Source: a virus. Taken from it: 64,000 bases of DNA. A program made the translations under genes and the position numbers. Where the stretch lies: the IMG/VR virus record IMGVR_UViG_3300010885_026047, positions 49,640 through 113,639 of that record. One strand, given 5' to 3'. Of the stretch, positions 39,301-47,610 are shown piece after piece (positions within the stretch are counted from its first letter, which is position 1; the number at the start of each line of letters is the position of its first letter). A model generated the notes under the pieces. It was not told the DNA's origin, ran no database searches, and was given only the letters and a program-made list of their open reading frames with translations.

Positions 39301-41040
39301 ATGGCAACTCCAGTCCAAAACCTCCAATCCACTTTCTTCGCAGATAAGTACTATGAGTTAGGTGGGTCACTAGACAGCTATCACCTCCGTAACATCCTGC
39401 AGAACGGTAAACCTGATGACTTGGGTATCATAGAGTACTGGTCACAGATGCAACAGACAGCAACTCCTCTCTACCTGATGAGTTCGTTTGGTGGTAAAAA
39501 CGTCCGTACTGTACAAGATGCTATGGGCAGGTATACGTGGAAGACTCCGGTTATAAATGACCTTCCACACATCACTCGTGACGTTAGTCCTTCTAATGTC
39601 AAGAAAGGTAAAGCCGGTCAACCTTTCCAGATAGCTCTTAACCGTAGAGCTTTTAGTTATACAGACGTTATCACTTACGATAAGATGTCCGGTCTGGAAA
39701 TGCGTGTATGTGACAATGAGATCATATCTCTTGGTAACAACGAGTTCCTATATACAGTACGGTTGATGAACAACAACAACGCTGCATACCTGGACAACAA
39801 GTATCTTGTACCTCAAACCTCTTTCTTCCGTAAGTACTCTGTCAAAGCCAATGACTATGGAGAGCGTTACAGTGAAGTGTATGTTCGTACAGGTCTCCGT
39901 GAGTACTACAACTTCGTAGGTGGAGGTGTGGCAACTGCTTCGTTCACAGTCAGTAACATGGCTGAGAGGATGATGAGGGCTACCTATAACGGAAAAACAG
40001 GTGGTATAGACCTTAAACCAAACAACAATGGTAAAAAAGGTATACCAGTTCGTGAGTTCTGGAAGATCAACGACTGGAAACAAGTATGGGCTAAAGACCC
40101 ATCTATCGTTTCTATACCTGATGCAGCTACCAAACTAGGTCAGGCTGGTATCATAGAAGGTCTGGAGAATGGTTGGTTGGATAGGTCTATAGTTACTTCT
40201 CTGGAACAGGCATGTATCACTAAACTTGTGGAAGATGTAGAGAACAACCTGATGTGGGGTCTTGGTGGACGTACCACTACAGATGGTCCAGATATGGTTC
40301 GTACTTCTGTAGGTCTGTGGAAACAGATGGATAACGCCTTTAAGACTGTTTACAACATCGGCACTTTCACACCAAACATACTGGAGAACCAGATATATAA
40401 CTTCTTCCGTGGGCGTGTTGACTTTGTGGGACCAGACCCAGAGCGTAAACTGATCGTACAAACAGGTCAGGCAGGTATGAGGCAGATGAACAACGCTATC
40501 AAACAGATGGCTATCAACTCCGGTCTTGTTATCAATGCTTCTGAAGTAGGGGCTATATCACATAACGGTGGTGGAGGCTCAGGTCTGATAACTAAGGGTG
40601 GAGACAGTCTTATACAGAGAGGTATGGATCTGGACTTCGGTTATGCTTACACCAGTTACACTATACCTTTCCTTGCAAACGTAAAGTTTGTCATCAACCC
40701 TGCACTTGACCCTATCCTGGCTAACGACATAGAAAACCCATGGGTAGACGGTTATCGCACAAGTTCTTACTGCTATATAGTATGGGACATCACCGATAAC
40801 CCTGAAGACAACATCTTCCTGATGAAAAAACAGACAGACGAAGATGACTTCCAGTGGTTCTACCAGAATGGTACAAGTGACTACATGGGTTCTACCAAGA
40901 ACTTCCAGTCAAGTGGTTTGTTCTCCGGGTTTAAAGTGTTCATGAGTATGGATCATAAGAGCCTACAAGTAATCGATAACACTAAATTACTTAAGGTGGT
41001 CCCATACAACGTTGTTACGAAATTGCCATTTGGCGGATAA
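39301..41040 (+). CDS. Major capsid protein (579 aa)
   Basis: Called by position (portal, scaffold, this gene, terminator), strong codon adaptation and the highly expressed look of the gene: well-formed leader (ACAACTAAAACAAACACACA before ATG) and its own terminator. Alpha/beta body with a long N-terminal arm and conserved-looking TWKTPVINDLPHI, NPWVDGYRTSSYCYIVWD segments, consistent with an HK97-fold capsid protein of a large Bacteroidota phage; 579 residues is large, so an inserted domain is likely. A GroES-like protein elsewhere in the window may assist its folding. Confidence 0.75.
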   Translation: MATPVQNLQSTFFADKYYELGGSLDSYHLRNILQNGKPDDLGIIEYWSQMQQTATPLYLMSSFGGKNVRTVQDAMGRYTWKTPVINDLPHITRDVSPSNVKKGKAGQPFQIALNRRAFSYTDVITYDKMSGLEMRVCDNEIISLGNNEFLYTVRLMNNNNAAYLDNKYLVPQTSFFRKYSVKANDYGERYSEVYVRTGLREYYNFVGGGVATASFTVSNMAERMMRATYNGKTGGIDLKPNNNGKKGIPVREFWKINDWKQVWAKDPSIVSIPDAATKLGQAGIIEGLENGWLDRSIVTSLEQACITKLVEDVENNLMWGLGGRTTTDGPDMVRTSVGLWKQMDNAFKTVYNIGTFTPNILENQIYNFFRGRVDFVGPDPERKLIVQTGQAGMRQMNNAIKQMAINSGLVINASEVGAISHNGGGGSGLITKGGDSLIQRGMDLDFGYAYTSYTIPFLANVKFVINPALDPILANDIENPWVDGYRTSSYCYIVWDITDNPEDNIFLMKKQTDEDDFQWFYQNGTSDYMGSTKNFQSSGLFSGFKVFMSMDHKSLQVIDNTKLLKVVPYNVVTKLPFGG

Positions 41041-41067
41041 TTATATATGTTCTGCTATAAAAAGACT

Positions 41068-41095
41068 AACCCTACCAAGTGTAGGGTTTTTCTTT
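41068..41095 (+). terminator. Intrinsic terminator after capsid gene
   Basis: AACCCTAC (41068-41075) pairs with GTAGGGTT (41081-41088), loop CAAGT, followed by TTTCTTT. Confidence 0.8.
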
Positions 41096-41125
41096 GTGTA
41101 CTTACTAAAAATATATAAGTAAATA

Positions 41126-41157
41126 CTTGGAAAGATAACAGAAAGATGCTAACTTTG
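41126..41157 (+). promoter_or_regulatory. Promoter, CTTG-N20-TAACTTTG
   Basis: TAACTTTG at 41150-41157 with CTTG exactly 20 bases upstream (41126-41129); serves the homing endonuclease gene. Same layout as the promoter at 15417-15448. Confidence 0.65.
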
Positions 41158-41178
41158 TTCAAACTAAAAACATTGAAC

Positions 41179-42096
41179 ATGGAAGAAGAAATAGTAAAGA
41201 AGCCAGTAAGTTCTCTAAAGAAGGTAAGCCAGGAAAGACGAGATAAAGTGATCGAACTACATGATGCCGGACACTCTCAAAACTATATCTCAACCGTACT
41301 ATCTATGACCTGCAGAACTGCTCAGGCTATCTTAGAAGCTAGTGGGAGAAAAAGAACGAGAAGTGAACAGAGTTACTTTCATCATAAAACATCTACACTA
41401 AAAGAAGATGCTTTTGATGTTATAGATACTGAAGAAAAAGCCTACTGGTTAGGTTTTATTTATGCTGATGGGTTTATAACTAACCCTAATGCCAAAAGTA
41501 GTAAAAAATATAATGTGGGCATACTTCTTAAAAAAGATGATATAGGACATTTGGAAAAGTTCAAACAGTTTTTAGATGCTCCTCAGAAGATAACACTTGG
41601 TACATCTACAATCAAGGGTATAGATAAGACTTACTATAACGCAAGGATAAACATAGGTTCTCAAAAGCTGCATAAAAAGTTGCAAAACTGGGGTATAACA
41701 TGGAACAAGAGTTATGATGCAAAACCTCCAGAGGAGATGAAGACTAACAGAGACTTCTGGAGAGGTGTAGTCGATGGCGATGGATACTTAGGTATAGTAA
41801 ACGATAAGAGTAGAGCGAAAGGGAGGAAGAGATTGCACTTATGTGGAACTATAGATATGGTACAAGGGTTTAAAGACTTTCTTGTAAGTAATGGTATAGG
41901 TACTACGTATGAAGTAGTTAGTGTAAGGGAGAGTATGCAGTATAAGATGGAAGTCAGTAGTACAATGGCTGAAAAGGCTGTAAAACTTCTTTATGAAGGG
42001 TCTACAGTTTACCTAGAGAGAAAATACCAACGCTATTTGGAGATCATAAAAGAAAACTCTAACTTTGAAACTCAAAAGGAACCATATGCCAGTTAA
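41179..42096 (+). CDS. LAGLIDADG homing endonuclease with N-terminal HTH (305 aa)
   Basis: Residues about 12-55 are a helix-turn-helix of resolvase/transposase type (VIELHDAGHSQNYISTVLSM). Two LAGLIDADG motifs follow: AYWLGFIYADGFI and FWRGVVDGDGYLG, each with the acidic metal residue. Start at 41179 chosen because 11 extra upstream codons in the same frame cross the -7 promoter box. Its 3' end overlaps the next virion gene by 11 bases. Freestanding between capsid and the next structural gene. Confidence 0.9.
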   Translation: MEEEIVKKPVSSLKKVSQERRDKVIELHDAGHSQNYISTVLSMTCRTAQAILEASGRKRTRSEQSYFHHKTSTLKEDAFDVIDTEEKAYWLGFIYADGFITNPNAKSSKKYNVGILLKKDDIGHLEKFKQFLDAPQKITLGTSTIKGIDKTYYNARINIGSQKLHKKLQNWGITWNKSYDAKPPEEMKTNRDFWRGVVDGDGYLGIVNDKSRAKGRKRLHLCGTIDMVQGFKDFLVSNGIGTTYEVVSVRESMQYKMEVSSTMAEKAVKLLYEGSTVYLERKYQRYLEIIKENSNFETQKEPYAS

Positions 42097-43711
42097 AGAG
42101 AAGGAAACTCCAGAGCAAAAAGCTGTACGTATAGAGAAGTGGAAAGCTGACATGAAGTTGGCTAAAGAGCGAAAGAAGTTAGAGAAAGAGACGGAACAAG
42201 TAGAAGTTAAAGAGATGGGTATACCTTTAGACGTAAACACAGGGCAGCCTATTGCAGAAGTAGTAGAACTCGATATACCTGCAGATCTAAACTTACCTAA
42301 AACAGACCCAACTAAACAGTATAGAGACTTTCAAAAACTTCATAGAGGGGATCAGACAACGATAAGTCTGCAGGAGTTGCCTATAGAAGATATGATAAAA
42401 GCGAAAAGTGACTTGAACCTTCGTGAGGCAGAAGAGAAGTTACCGGGAGAGTCACCCATTCCTTTTATCCGAAAAAAAGTAGAAGATGTACAAAAAGGTT
42501 TGTTACAGGAGACAGAGAAAGCAATGTTTAAGTTATCAGAAGACCCACCTGTACCTTTTGTAGCAAAAGAAATGATACCAGTAAAGGAACCAACCAAACA
42601 GAACCATATGTCAGAAACAGCAGTACTCGAAGTAACAAAACCGCTCCTTTCAGAGATAAAGGGTCGTATAGCTATAAAACCTTATGTATCCGGTGAGGAG
42701 AACATGGGCCTGGAAGATGAGAACCAACCAGGGGGAGCTATGGTCATATCTCCAGATAGTCGTCAGTTAGATCGTATAGGATGTGAAGTAGTTAACGGTT
42801 TTATCACCTACTTTACAGGACTTAACGAACAAGCCAAAGAGGTACAGCTCCTGCCAGAAGCTAAAAAAAGAGCTAAGATAGCAACTATACGTCAGGTAGT
42901 AGCTTACCTGGAAAACTCTATAGCCAGTAACTTTAAAGTACGTGTAGAGACCTGCATGGATAACTTCGGTACTAAAGACGATAACTTCTGGGAGAACGTA
43001 ACCAAGTTCAGGAGTAGTGGTATGATACAAGTTGATCAGAAAGGGTCTCGTATACCTACCTACTGGGATGGTGTAGAAGTAGAGCTAAACAACGCTACTA
43101 AAGTACTTGATAAAAGTAACCCGAAAGACCTGATCATATACTATGCTATACAAGGACAAGGTTTAAGCCTTATAGCTCCAAGTTTAAACGCTGCTATAGA
43201 AGCAAGAGGTGCTTATAAGTGGTACTTAGACCAACCTGAAGAGACAGCAAACATACAGACAGAAAGTATCAAACTAAAGTATCAGGCTGCTGCAGCTTTG
43301 GAGACTATGCGTACCAGTGACGAAAACCGGTTGTTCTTGGTAAGTAAAATGGTTGCACTTAACAACTCTTCCTACTACAAACGTGGAGGTCCCGGATATA
43401 CCCCTATAAACTTCATGTATAAAGACATGAGTGACTATATAGAGGGAAAACGTGGAGAAGTATCTATAGCTGCTGTAGATAGGTTCTTAGAGTTCTATAA
43501 GATGCCTATAGACGAACTGATGTGGAGAGCTATCCTTAAAGATGCTGCAGAGTATCACTTACTGGATACCAAGGGTGATGGCAGGACTTACTACAAGAAC
43601 GAAGCTTTGGGTAAAACCATAGAAGATATCGTAGAGTATCTAAGCAGGTCTATAAACGAAAAAACAGCAGCAGATCTATCAAATGCGATAGAGAACGTTT
43701 GGGCTGAGTAA
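42086..43711 (+). CDS. Structural/head-region protein (541 aa)
   Basis: The N-terminal about 190 residues are a charged, Pro/Lys/Glu-rich extended region, and the C-terminal 350 residues a globular helical domain (LPEAKKRAKIATIRQVVAYL, SNPKDLIIYYAIQGQGLSLI, DYIEGKRGEVSIAAVDRFLE). Position after the capsid suggests a virion-associated protein; the long disordered arm would suit a cargo or capsid-lining protein. No family recognised. ATG at 42086; it overlaps the endonuclease stop. Confidence 0.6.
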   Translation: MPVKEKETPEQKAVRIEKWKADMKLAKERKKLEKETEQVEVKEMGIPLDVNTGQPIAEVVELDIPADLNLPKTDPTKQYRDFQKLHRGDQTTISLQELPIEDMIKAKSDLNLREAEEKLPGESPIPFIRKKVEDVQKGLLQETEKAMFKLSEDPPVPFVAKEMIPVKEPTKQNHMSETAVLEVTKPLLSEIKGRIAIKPYVSGEENMGLEDENQPGGAMVISPDSRQLDRIGCEVVNGFITYFTGLNEQAKEVQLLPEAKKRAKIATIRQVVAYLENSIASNFKVRVETCMDNFGTKDDNFWENVTKFRSSGMIQVDQKGSRIPTYWDGVEVELNNATKVLDKSNPKDLIIYYAIQGQGLSLIAPSLNAAIEARGAYKWYLDQPEETANIQTESIKLKYQAAAALETMRTSDENRLFLVSKMVALNNSSYYKRGGPGYTPINFMYKDMSDYIEGKRGEVSIAAVDRFLEFYKMPIDELMWRAILKDAAEYHLLDTKGDGRTYYKNEALGKTIEDIVEYLSRSINEKTAADLSNAIENVWAE

Positions 43712-43723
43712 AACTGATAACAC

Positions 43724-44431
43724 ATGCTTAACCAGTTGTTGCGTTTAAAACTTAAAAACAGAGTCAACAAACTTGACTCCTTAGACTATGGTCTGGTTGA
43801 GCCATGGATACAAGCTGAAGTTTTAAACAAAGCTCAGAGCGACTGGGTTAGGAGACAGTTGGAAGGAGTTAACCAGGAGAAAACAGGTAACGAAGCATCT
43901 ATCAGACGTATAGATGACCTACAACAACTACTCTCTACCTGGACTGGAAGTTTTACAGATAGAGGGCAGTTCTGGCAATCAGAGACTTGGCCCTCAAACT
44001 ATATGGAGTGGTGTCGTATAGATGTACAAGGACAGGATGACTGTAAGAAATGTCCTCCTCGGAACATGACGATCTTCATGGGTAACGAAGCAGATGTCTC
44101 TATATACCTATCCGATAAGTACAGAACTCCAAACTATGAATGGGCTACTACTTTTGCAACTGTAGCTAACAACACTTTTAAGATCTGGACAAATGACCAG
44201 TTTGATCTGGTAGACCCTTTAGTTACTTTCTATAGAGCACCTCAAACTATAGTTTTTATTGGAACTTTAGACCCTTACACAAACACTGTAAGTCCTGTAG
44301 ATATACCCTGTGAGTTTCCAGATAACATAGCTGAGATTATAGTAGATGAAGCTGCTGCTATACTTATAGGAGATATAGACGATTACATGAAGAATAAACT
44401 ACTGGTAGAACGAGCAGAACATAACACATGA
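43724..44431 (+). CDS. Putative head-tail adaptor (235 aa)
   Basis: The C-terminal half contains PLVTFYRAPQTIVFIGTLDP followed by CEFPDNIAEIIVDEAAAILI. The order 'YRxPxxIxF ... xxPxxxxxEIVxxAAxxxL' is typical of small adaptor/neck proteins of Bacteroidota phages that sit under the portal. N-terminal part is helical. Overlaps the next gene by 4 bases. Confidence 0.6.
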   Translation: MLNQLLRLKLKNRVNKLDSLDYGLVEPWIQAEVLNKAQSDWVRRQLEGVNQEKTGNEASIRRIDDLQQLLSTWTGSFTDRGQFWQSETWPSNYMEWCRIDVQGQDDCKKCPPRNMTIFMGNEADVSIYLSDKYRTPNYEWATTFATVANNTFKIWTNDQFDLVDPLVTFYRAPQTIVFIGTLDPYTNTVSPVDIPCEFPDNIAEIIVDEAAAILIGDIDDYMKNKLLVERAEHNT

Positions 44432-45216
44432 CCATGGCAGACTTTAACTTTAACTTAAAACCACCTGACTCCATACCTGGACAAGCTGCTTATGGAGCTT
44501 ATGGAGTATATGCTCTATGGAGACGAGTTAATGGTATAAGTACTAGTGGCGGAGGTGGAGGAACACCTTCTCTTACATCTACCTATATAGGATATGGAAA
44601 TAGCAGTAATCAACTTACCGGTAGTAGTGATTTCTACTATGATCCCACAAAAGAATTTATAGTTGGTTTTTCAGGAAAGCGGGTAATAAAAGCAAGTAGT
44701 GACACAATAATATTAGGAGACGTAGACTCCGCAGGACATAGCACTACATTGAGTATTAGTGATGCTTCTCAAAGTATAACTGTGGGTACTGGTGCTAAAA
44801 ATGTTGTAACTACTTTATCTAATATAACAGGGATTAGAACAAGAACAGAACCAGACAAGGACGGTACATATGCAATGACTTCTGATCTTGTTGGAACTAT
44901 AACTACTCCTGCATATGGTACTACTGTAGACCTATCTGCTGTAACAATGGTTGCTGGAGAGATAAGAGACATAGAGTTTTCCAGTTCTACAGGAGCAACA
45001 AGTGTACTACTTCCAACAGGAACCAAGGCTGCTATAGGAGCTATAGTTATAGTAGGCGATCTTCTTGCTATATCAAACACTAGTAACATAACTGTAGACG
45101 CAGGTACAAGTAACACTTTAAACTCTAACGTGATAGCACAAACAAAAGTTATGAACCAGGCAGGTAACTGTTGGACCTTCAAAAAAGTGAGTGCAACTCA
45201 GTGGAAACTTCAATAG
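44428..45216 (+). CDS. Virion fibre or decoration protein (262 aa)
   Basis: Begins with a short Pro/Ala/Tyr-rich anchor (FNFNLKPPDSIPGQAAYGAY), then a Gly linker (about 41-45, GGGGG) and a Ser/Thr/Ile-rich beta-helix-like body ending in a compact tip (CWTFKKVSATQWKLQ). Typical of short phage fibres or head decorations. AT-rich codons (ATT, AAT) in the middle suggest exchange of the body. Confidence 0.6.
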   Translation: MTMADFNFNLKPPDSIPGQAAYGAYGVYALWRRVNGISTSGGGGGTPSLTSTYIGYGNSSNQLTGSSDFYYDPTKEFIVGFSGKRVIKASSDTIILGDVDSAGHSTTLSISDASQSITVGTGAKNVVTTLSNITGIRTRTEPDKDGTYAMTSDLVGTITTPAYGTTVDLSAVTMVAGEIRDIEFSSSTGATSVLLPTGTKAAIGAIVIVGDLLAISNTSNITVDAGTSNTLNSNVIAQTKVMNQAGNCWTFKKVSATQWKLQ

Positions 45217-45217
45217 T

Positions 45218-45628
45218 ATGGCATATACGACAACTCCAACAAGCAATCCCCAGTGGATCAAAGTAGCTACCAAAACCTTTACTGACTTCAGTACTGCAGG
45301 AGCTACAAACACTATAGCTTCTGGGTATCTGTTACCAGCTAACGGAGTTATAACAGGTTGTCAGGTTATACCTACAGTAGCATTTTCTGGTGGAACTATA
45401 GCTACTTATACAATATCTGTAGGTATAGCAAGTAGTCATCTGAAATATGCTATAGCAACTAATGTGTTTACAGGTTTTTCTCTATCAACACCTAACGTTT
45501 TACCAGGCATAGAGAGTACAAGTGCAACAACTTCTATTACACTTACTGCAACTGCCACAGTCGGACTTTTAAACGCTTCCACTGCAGGTTCCGTAGATAT
45601 CTGGTTGCTTGTAAGTGTCCTAAGTTAG
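45218..45628 (+). CDS. Virion decoration-like beta protein (136 aa)
   Basis: Ala/Thr/Ser-rich beta protein (ATKTFTDFSTAGATNTIASG ... VDIWLLVSVLS) like the jelly-roll heads of small phage fibres. Starts two bases after the previous stop; nine extra upstream codons in frame overlap that gene and are not used. Confidence 0.55.
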   Translation: MAYTTTPTSNPQWIKVATKTFTDFSTAGATNTIASGYLLPANGVITGCQVIPTVAFSGGTIATYTISVGIASSHLKYAIATNVFTGFSLSTPNVLPGIESTSATTSITLTATATVGLLNASTAGSVDIWLLVSVLS

Positions 45629-45669
45629 TGGCACTCTTTTACTACTTATAAACTATAAACATAAACAAT

Positions 45670-46002
45670 ATGCTACTATTAGATGTAGTAAGTATGAATA
45701 CCACAATAGCAGCTACATTAATGACAGCAGTTATAGGTTCTTTTACCTTTGTGATAACTTATTGGATAAAGTCTTCAGATGGTGATAAGAGACGTACTAA
45801 CGAACACATTATAAAGAAACTGGATGAGATAACCAGTAACCAGATACAGTTTGAACAAGAGATAAGACCTTTAGGTATACAGTTAGCGGAACATGCTATA
45901 GAGATAAAAAACATAAAGGAGAAAGTAGCTGAAACAAATAGATGGGTAGGTCTACATGACCAACAGATACAAGAGATACATAGAGCAGTAAAACGTACAT
46001 AA
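45670..46002 (+). CDS. Holin-accessory-like membrane protein (110 aa)
   Basis: One transmembrane helix at about 11-32 (TIAATLMTAVIGSFTFVITYWI), then a charged coiled coil (38-108). The architecture resembles phage haemolysin XhlA/holin partners and other holin-like proteins. First of three consecutive membrane genes, which together look like a lysis cassette. Confidence 0.6.
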   Translation: MLLLDVVSMNTTIAATLMTAVIGSFTFVITYWIKSSDGDKRRTNEHIIKKLDEITSNQIQFEQEIRPLGIQLAEHAIEIKNIKEKVAETNRWVGLHDQQIQEIHRAVKRT

Positions 46003-46003
46003 C

Positions 46004-46312
46004 ATGACTAAGCAAAACTGGTTTCAGGAGTTTGCCACAAGACTTGGGCAGAGTACTCCATGGTTCTTCCGTATAGCTATGAAGATAGGTCTCTGGTGTA
46101 CGGGTATAGGTACAGGTTTACTTGCTTTACAAGTAGTTCCGGGGTTTGTGCCCCATCTGTGGATGGCAGGACTTGGTTCTAACTTGTTAGTAGCAGGGGT
46201 TGTTTTATCAGTTATATCCAAAACTGCTACAACTACACCACAAGACTTACCTAACAACAAGCCGAACCCTATACCTAAAGAGGAAGAGATAGACAACAAA
46301 CAAACTTCATGA
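46004..46312 (+). CDS. Holin-like membrane protein (102 aa)
   Basis: Two hydrophobic helices (about 23-46 and 48-69) and a Pro/Lys/Glu-rich cytosolic tail (DLPNNKPNPIPKEEEIDNKQ). Size, topology and place between two other membrane genes suggest a holin. Overlaps the next start by 4 bases. Confidence 0.6.
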   Translation: MTKQNWFQEFATRLGQSTPWFFRIAMKIGLWCTGIGTGLLALQVVPGFVPHLWMAGLGSNLLVAGVVLSVISKTATTTPQDLPNNKPNPIPKEEEIDNKQTS

Positions 46313-47010
46313 AGAACTTACTTATAACTATACTTGTGATACTTCTCTTTTTACTGGCTCTTGGGTGGTGGAAAAGTTCCAGAGACTGGAACAGGGAGAA
46401 AGACACTTTTACTGTAGACCTGAAGAAAACGCAGAAACTCGTACAAGACACAAGAGACAGTGTCGGTAGAGAGATAACTGTCTTTCAGGTACAAGCTATC
46501 GGGAGAGATCAGTTACATAACATAGACTCTGCAGAAAGGGCCGAACTCAACTATCAGTTACAACAGGCACATCTGAAGTTAAAAAACGTCCATAACACAG
46601 TTACTTTCGGACAAACTACCCACGATACTACTTCTGTAGTTTTACACGATACTTTAAACCTCGGAGACTCTGCAGAGAAGCTCGTAAACTTTCAAGACCC
46701 TGGCACAGATACTTTCATCCGGTTTATAGGAGTGGCAGACTTCAAACCTATACCCGGAGCTTATATCTTCAAAGGACTAACCTTGGACTACACACTCAAG
46801 ACCGGAGCTACTGTTACCTGGGTAAACAGAAGTAAGTTTCTCCGAAGAGCACAACTTGAACTTCAACTGGTAGAAGCAAACCCAAAGTCAACTACTTACG
46901 GTGTCAGAAGTTACTATATCATACCTGATAAACACTGGTATCAAACCTGGTGGTTTCATGCAGGACTTGGAGTTGTTGGAACTCTTGTTGTTTTACACTA
47001 CTTACGATAA
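46309..47010 (+). CDS. Spanin-like bitopic membrane protein (233 aa)
   Basis: N-terminal helix (MKNLLITILVILLFLLALGW), a coiled-coil periplasmic region (about 30-105), a beta-rich domain and a second hydrophobic helix close to the C-terminus (FHAGLGVVGTLVVLHYL). A protein anchored at both ends and spanning the periplasm is the layout of a unimolecular spanin, although those normally have a lipoprotein N-terminus; here both ends are helices. Last gene of the lysis-like cassette. No endolysin gene lies beside it. Confidence 0.5.
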   Translation: MKNLLITILVILLFLLALGWWKSSRDWNREKDTFTVDLKKTQKLVQDTRDSVGREITVFQVQAIGRDQLHNIDSAERAELNYQLQQAHLKLKNVHNTVTFGQTTHDTTSVVLHDTLNLGDSAEKLVNFQDPGTDTFIRFIGVADFKPIPGAYIFKGLTLDYTLKTGATVTWVNRSKFLRRAQLELQLVEANPKSTTYGVRSYYIIPDKHWYQTWWFHAGLGVVGTLVVLHYLR

Positions 47011-47471
47011 GAGTTTATCCGTTCTACATGTTTACAAAACTGAGAGTGAGACATAGTATCTCTCATAACTCTGCATATCTTACAACAGGAAACTATCTTA
47101 CTATCTGACATAACTGGTTGGTTATCATCCATAAAACTACAGTACACACAAGGTTCTGAAACTATCTTCAACCACTCTGCTTTTGATAGTATTGAGATGG
47201 CAGACTTTTTATAGTCTCTATATAACTTTCCCTGCAGTTTCTCCTCAGCACTTTTCTGCAGAGACTTACCTCTTTCTATAGCAGCTTTTCTACCAAGGCA
47301 TCCACAACTATCCCTACTATGTAACTGATAACCTCCAAGTGTTATAGTTCTTCGACACTTGCACTTACATAACCAAAGACCTCCTTTATTTGTACCTGAA
47401 GAAGCTTCTACACACTCCATCACTTTGAGGAGGCCAAACGTTTTGTTTAGATAGTTTGCTTTTGCTTTCAT
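46998..47471 (-). CDS. HNH-type homing endonuclease, probably degenerate (157 aa)
   Basis: The N-terminal half has LWLCKCKCRRTITLGGYQLH and SCGCLGRKA, the Cys-rich recognition module that precedes HNH domains in phage endonucleases. The C-terminal half has CVYC and CCKICRVMRDTMSHSQFCKH, the zinc and terminal-His part of that HNH family. The middle N/D-R segment (G-I-D-R) expected between the two Cys pairs is missing, so catalysis may be lost. ATG at 47471 used: the upstream TTG lies in the promoter. Inserted on the opposite strand with its own promoter; its end overlaps the spanin-like gene by 13 bases. Confidence 0.75.
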   Translation of the reverse strand: MKAKANYLNKTFGLLKVMECVEASSGTNKGGLWLCKCKCRRTITLGGYQLHSRDSCGCLGRKAAIERGKSLQKSAEEKLQGKLYRDYKKSAISILSKAEWLKIVSEPCVYCSFMDDNQPVMSDSKIVSCCKICRVMRDTMSHSQFCKHVERINSYRK

Positions 47472-47480
47472 ATATAGAAA

Positions 47481-47512
47481 CAAAGATAGTTTTTTAAAAC
47501 CAAGTAACCAAA
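47481..47512 (-). promoter_or_regulatory. Consensus promoter of the HNH gene, TTTG-N20-TATCTTTG
   Basis: On the minus strand TTTG (47512-47509), 20 bases, TATCTTTG (47488-47481); the ATG is nine bases beyond. Identical spacing to the promoter at 5529-5560. Confidence 0.75.
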
Positions 47513-47610
47513 CTAACCATTAGCTATAGGATAGGACTTTGGAGATATAAGTTTGTTCTGTTTTGAAGTGGTCGTACTATTTTTACATCCGAACACAAAA
47601 CAAACTTACT

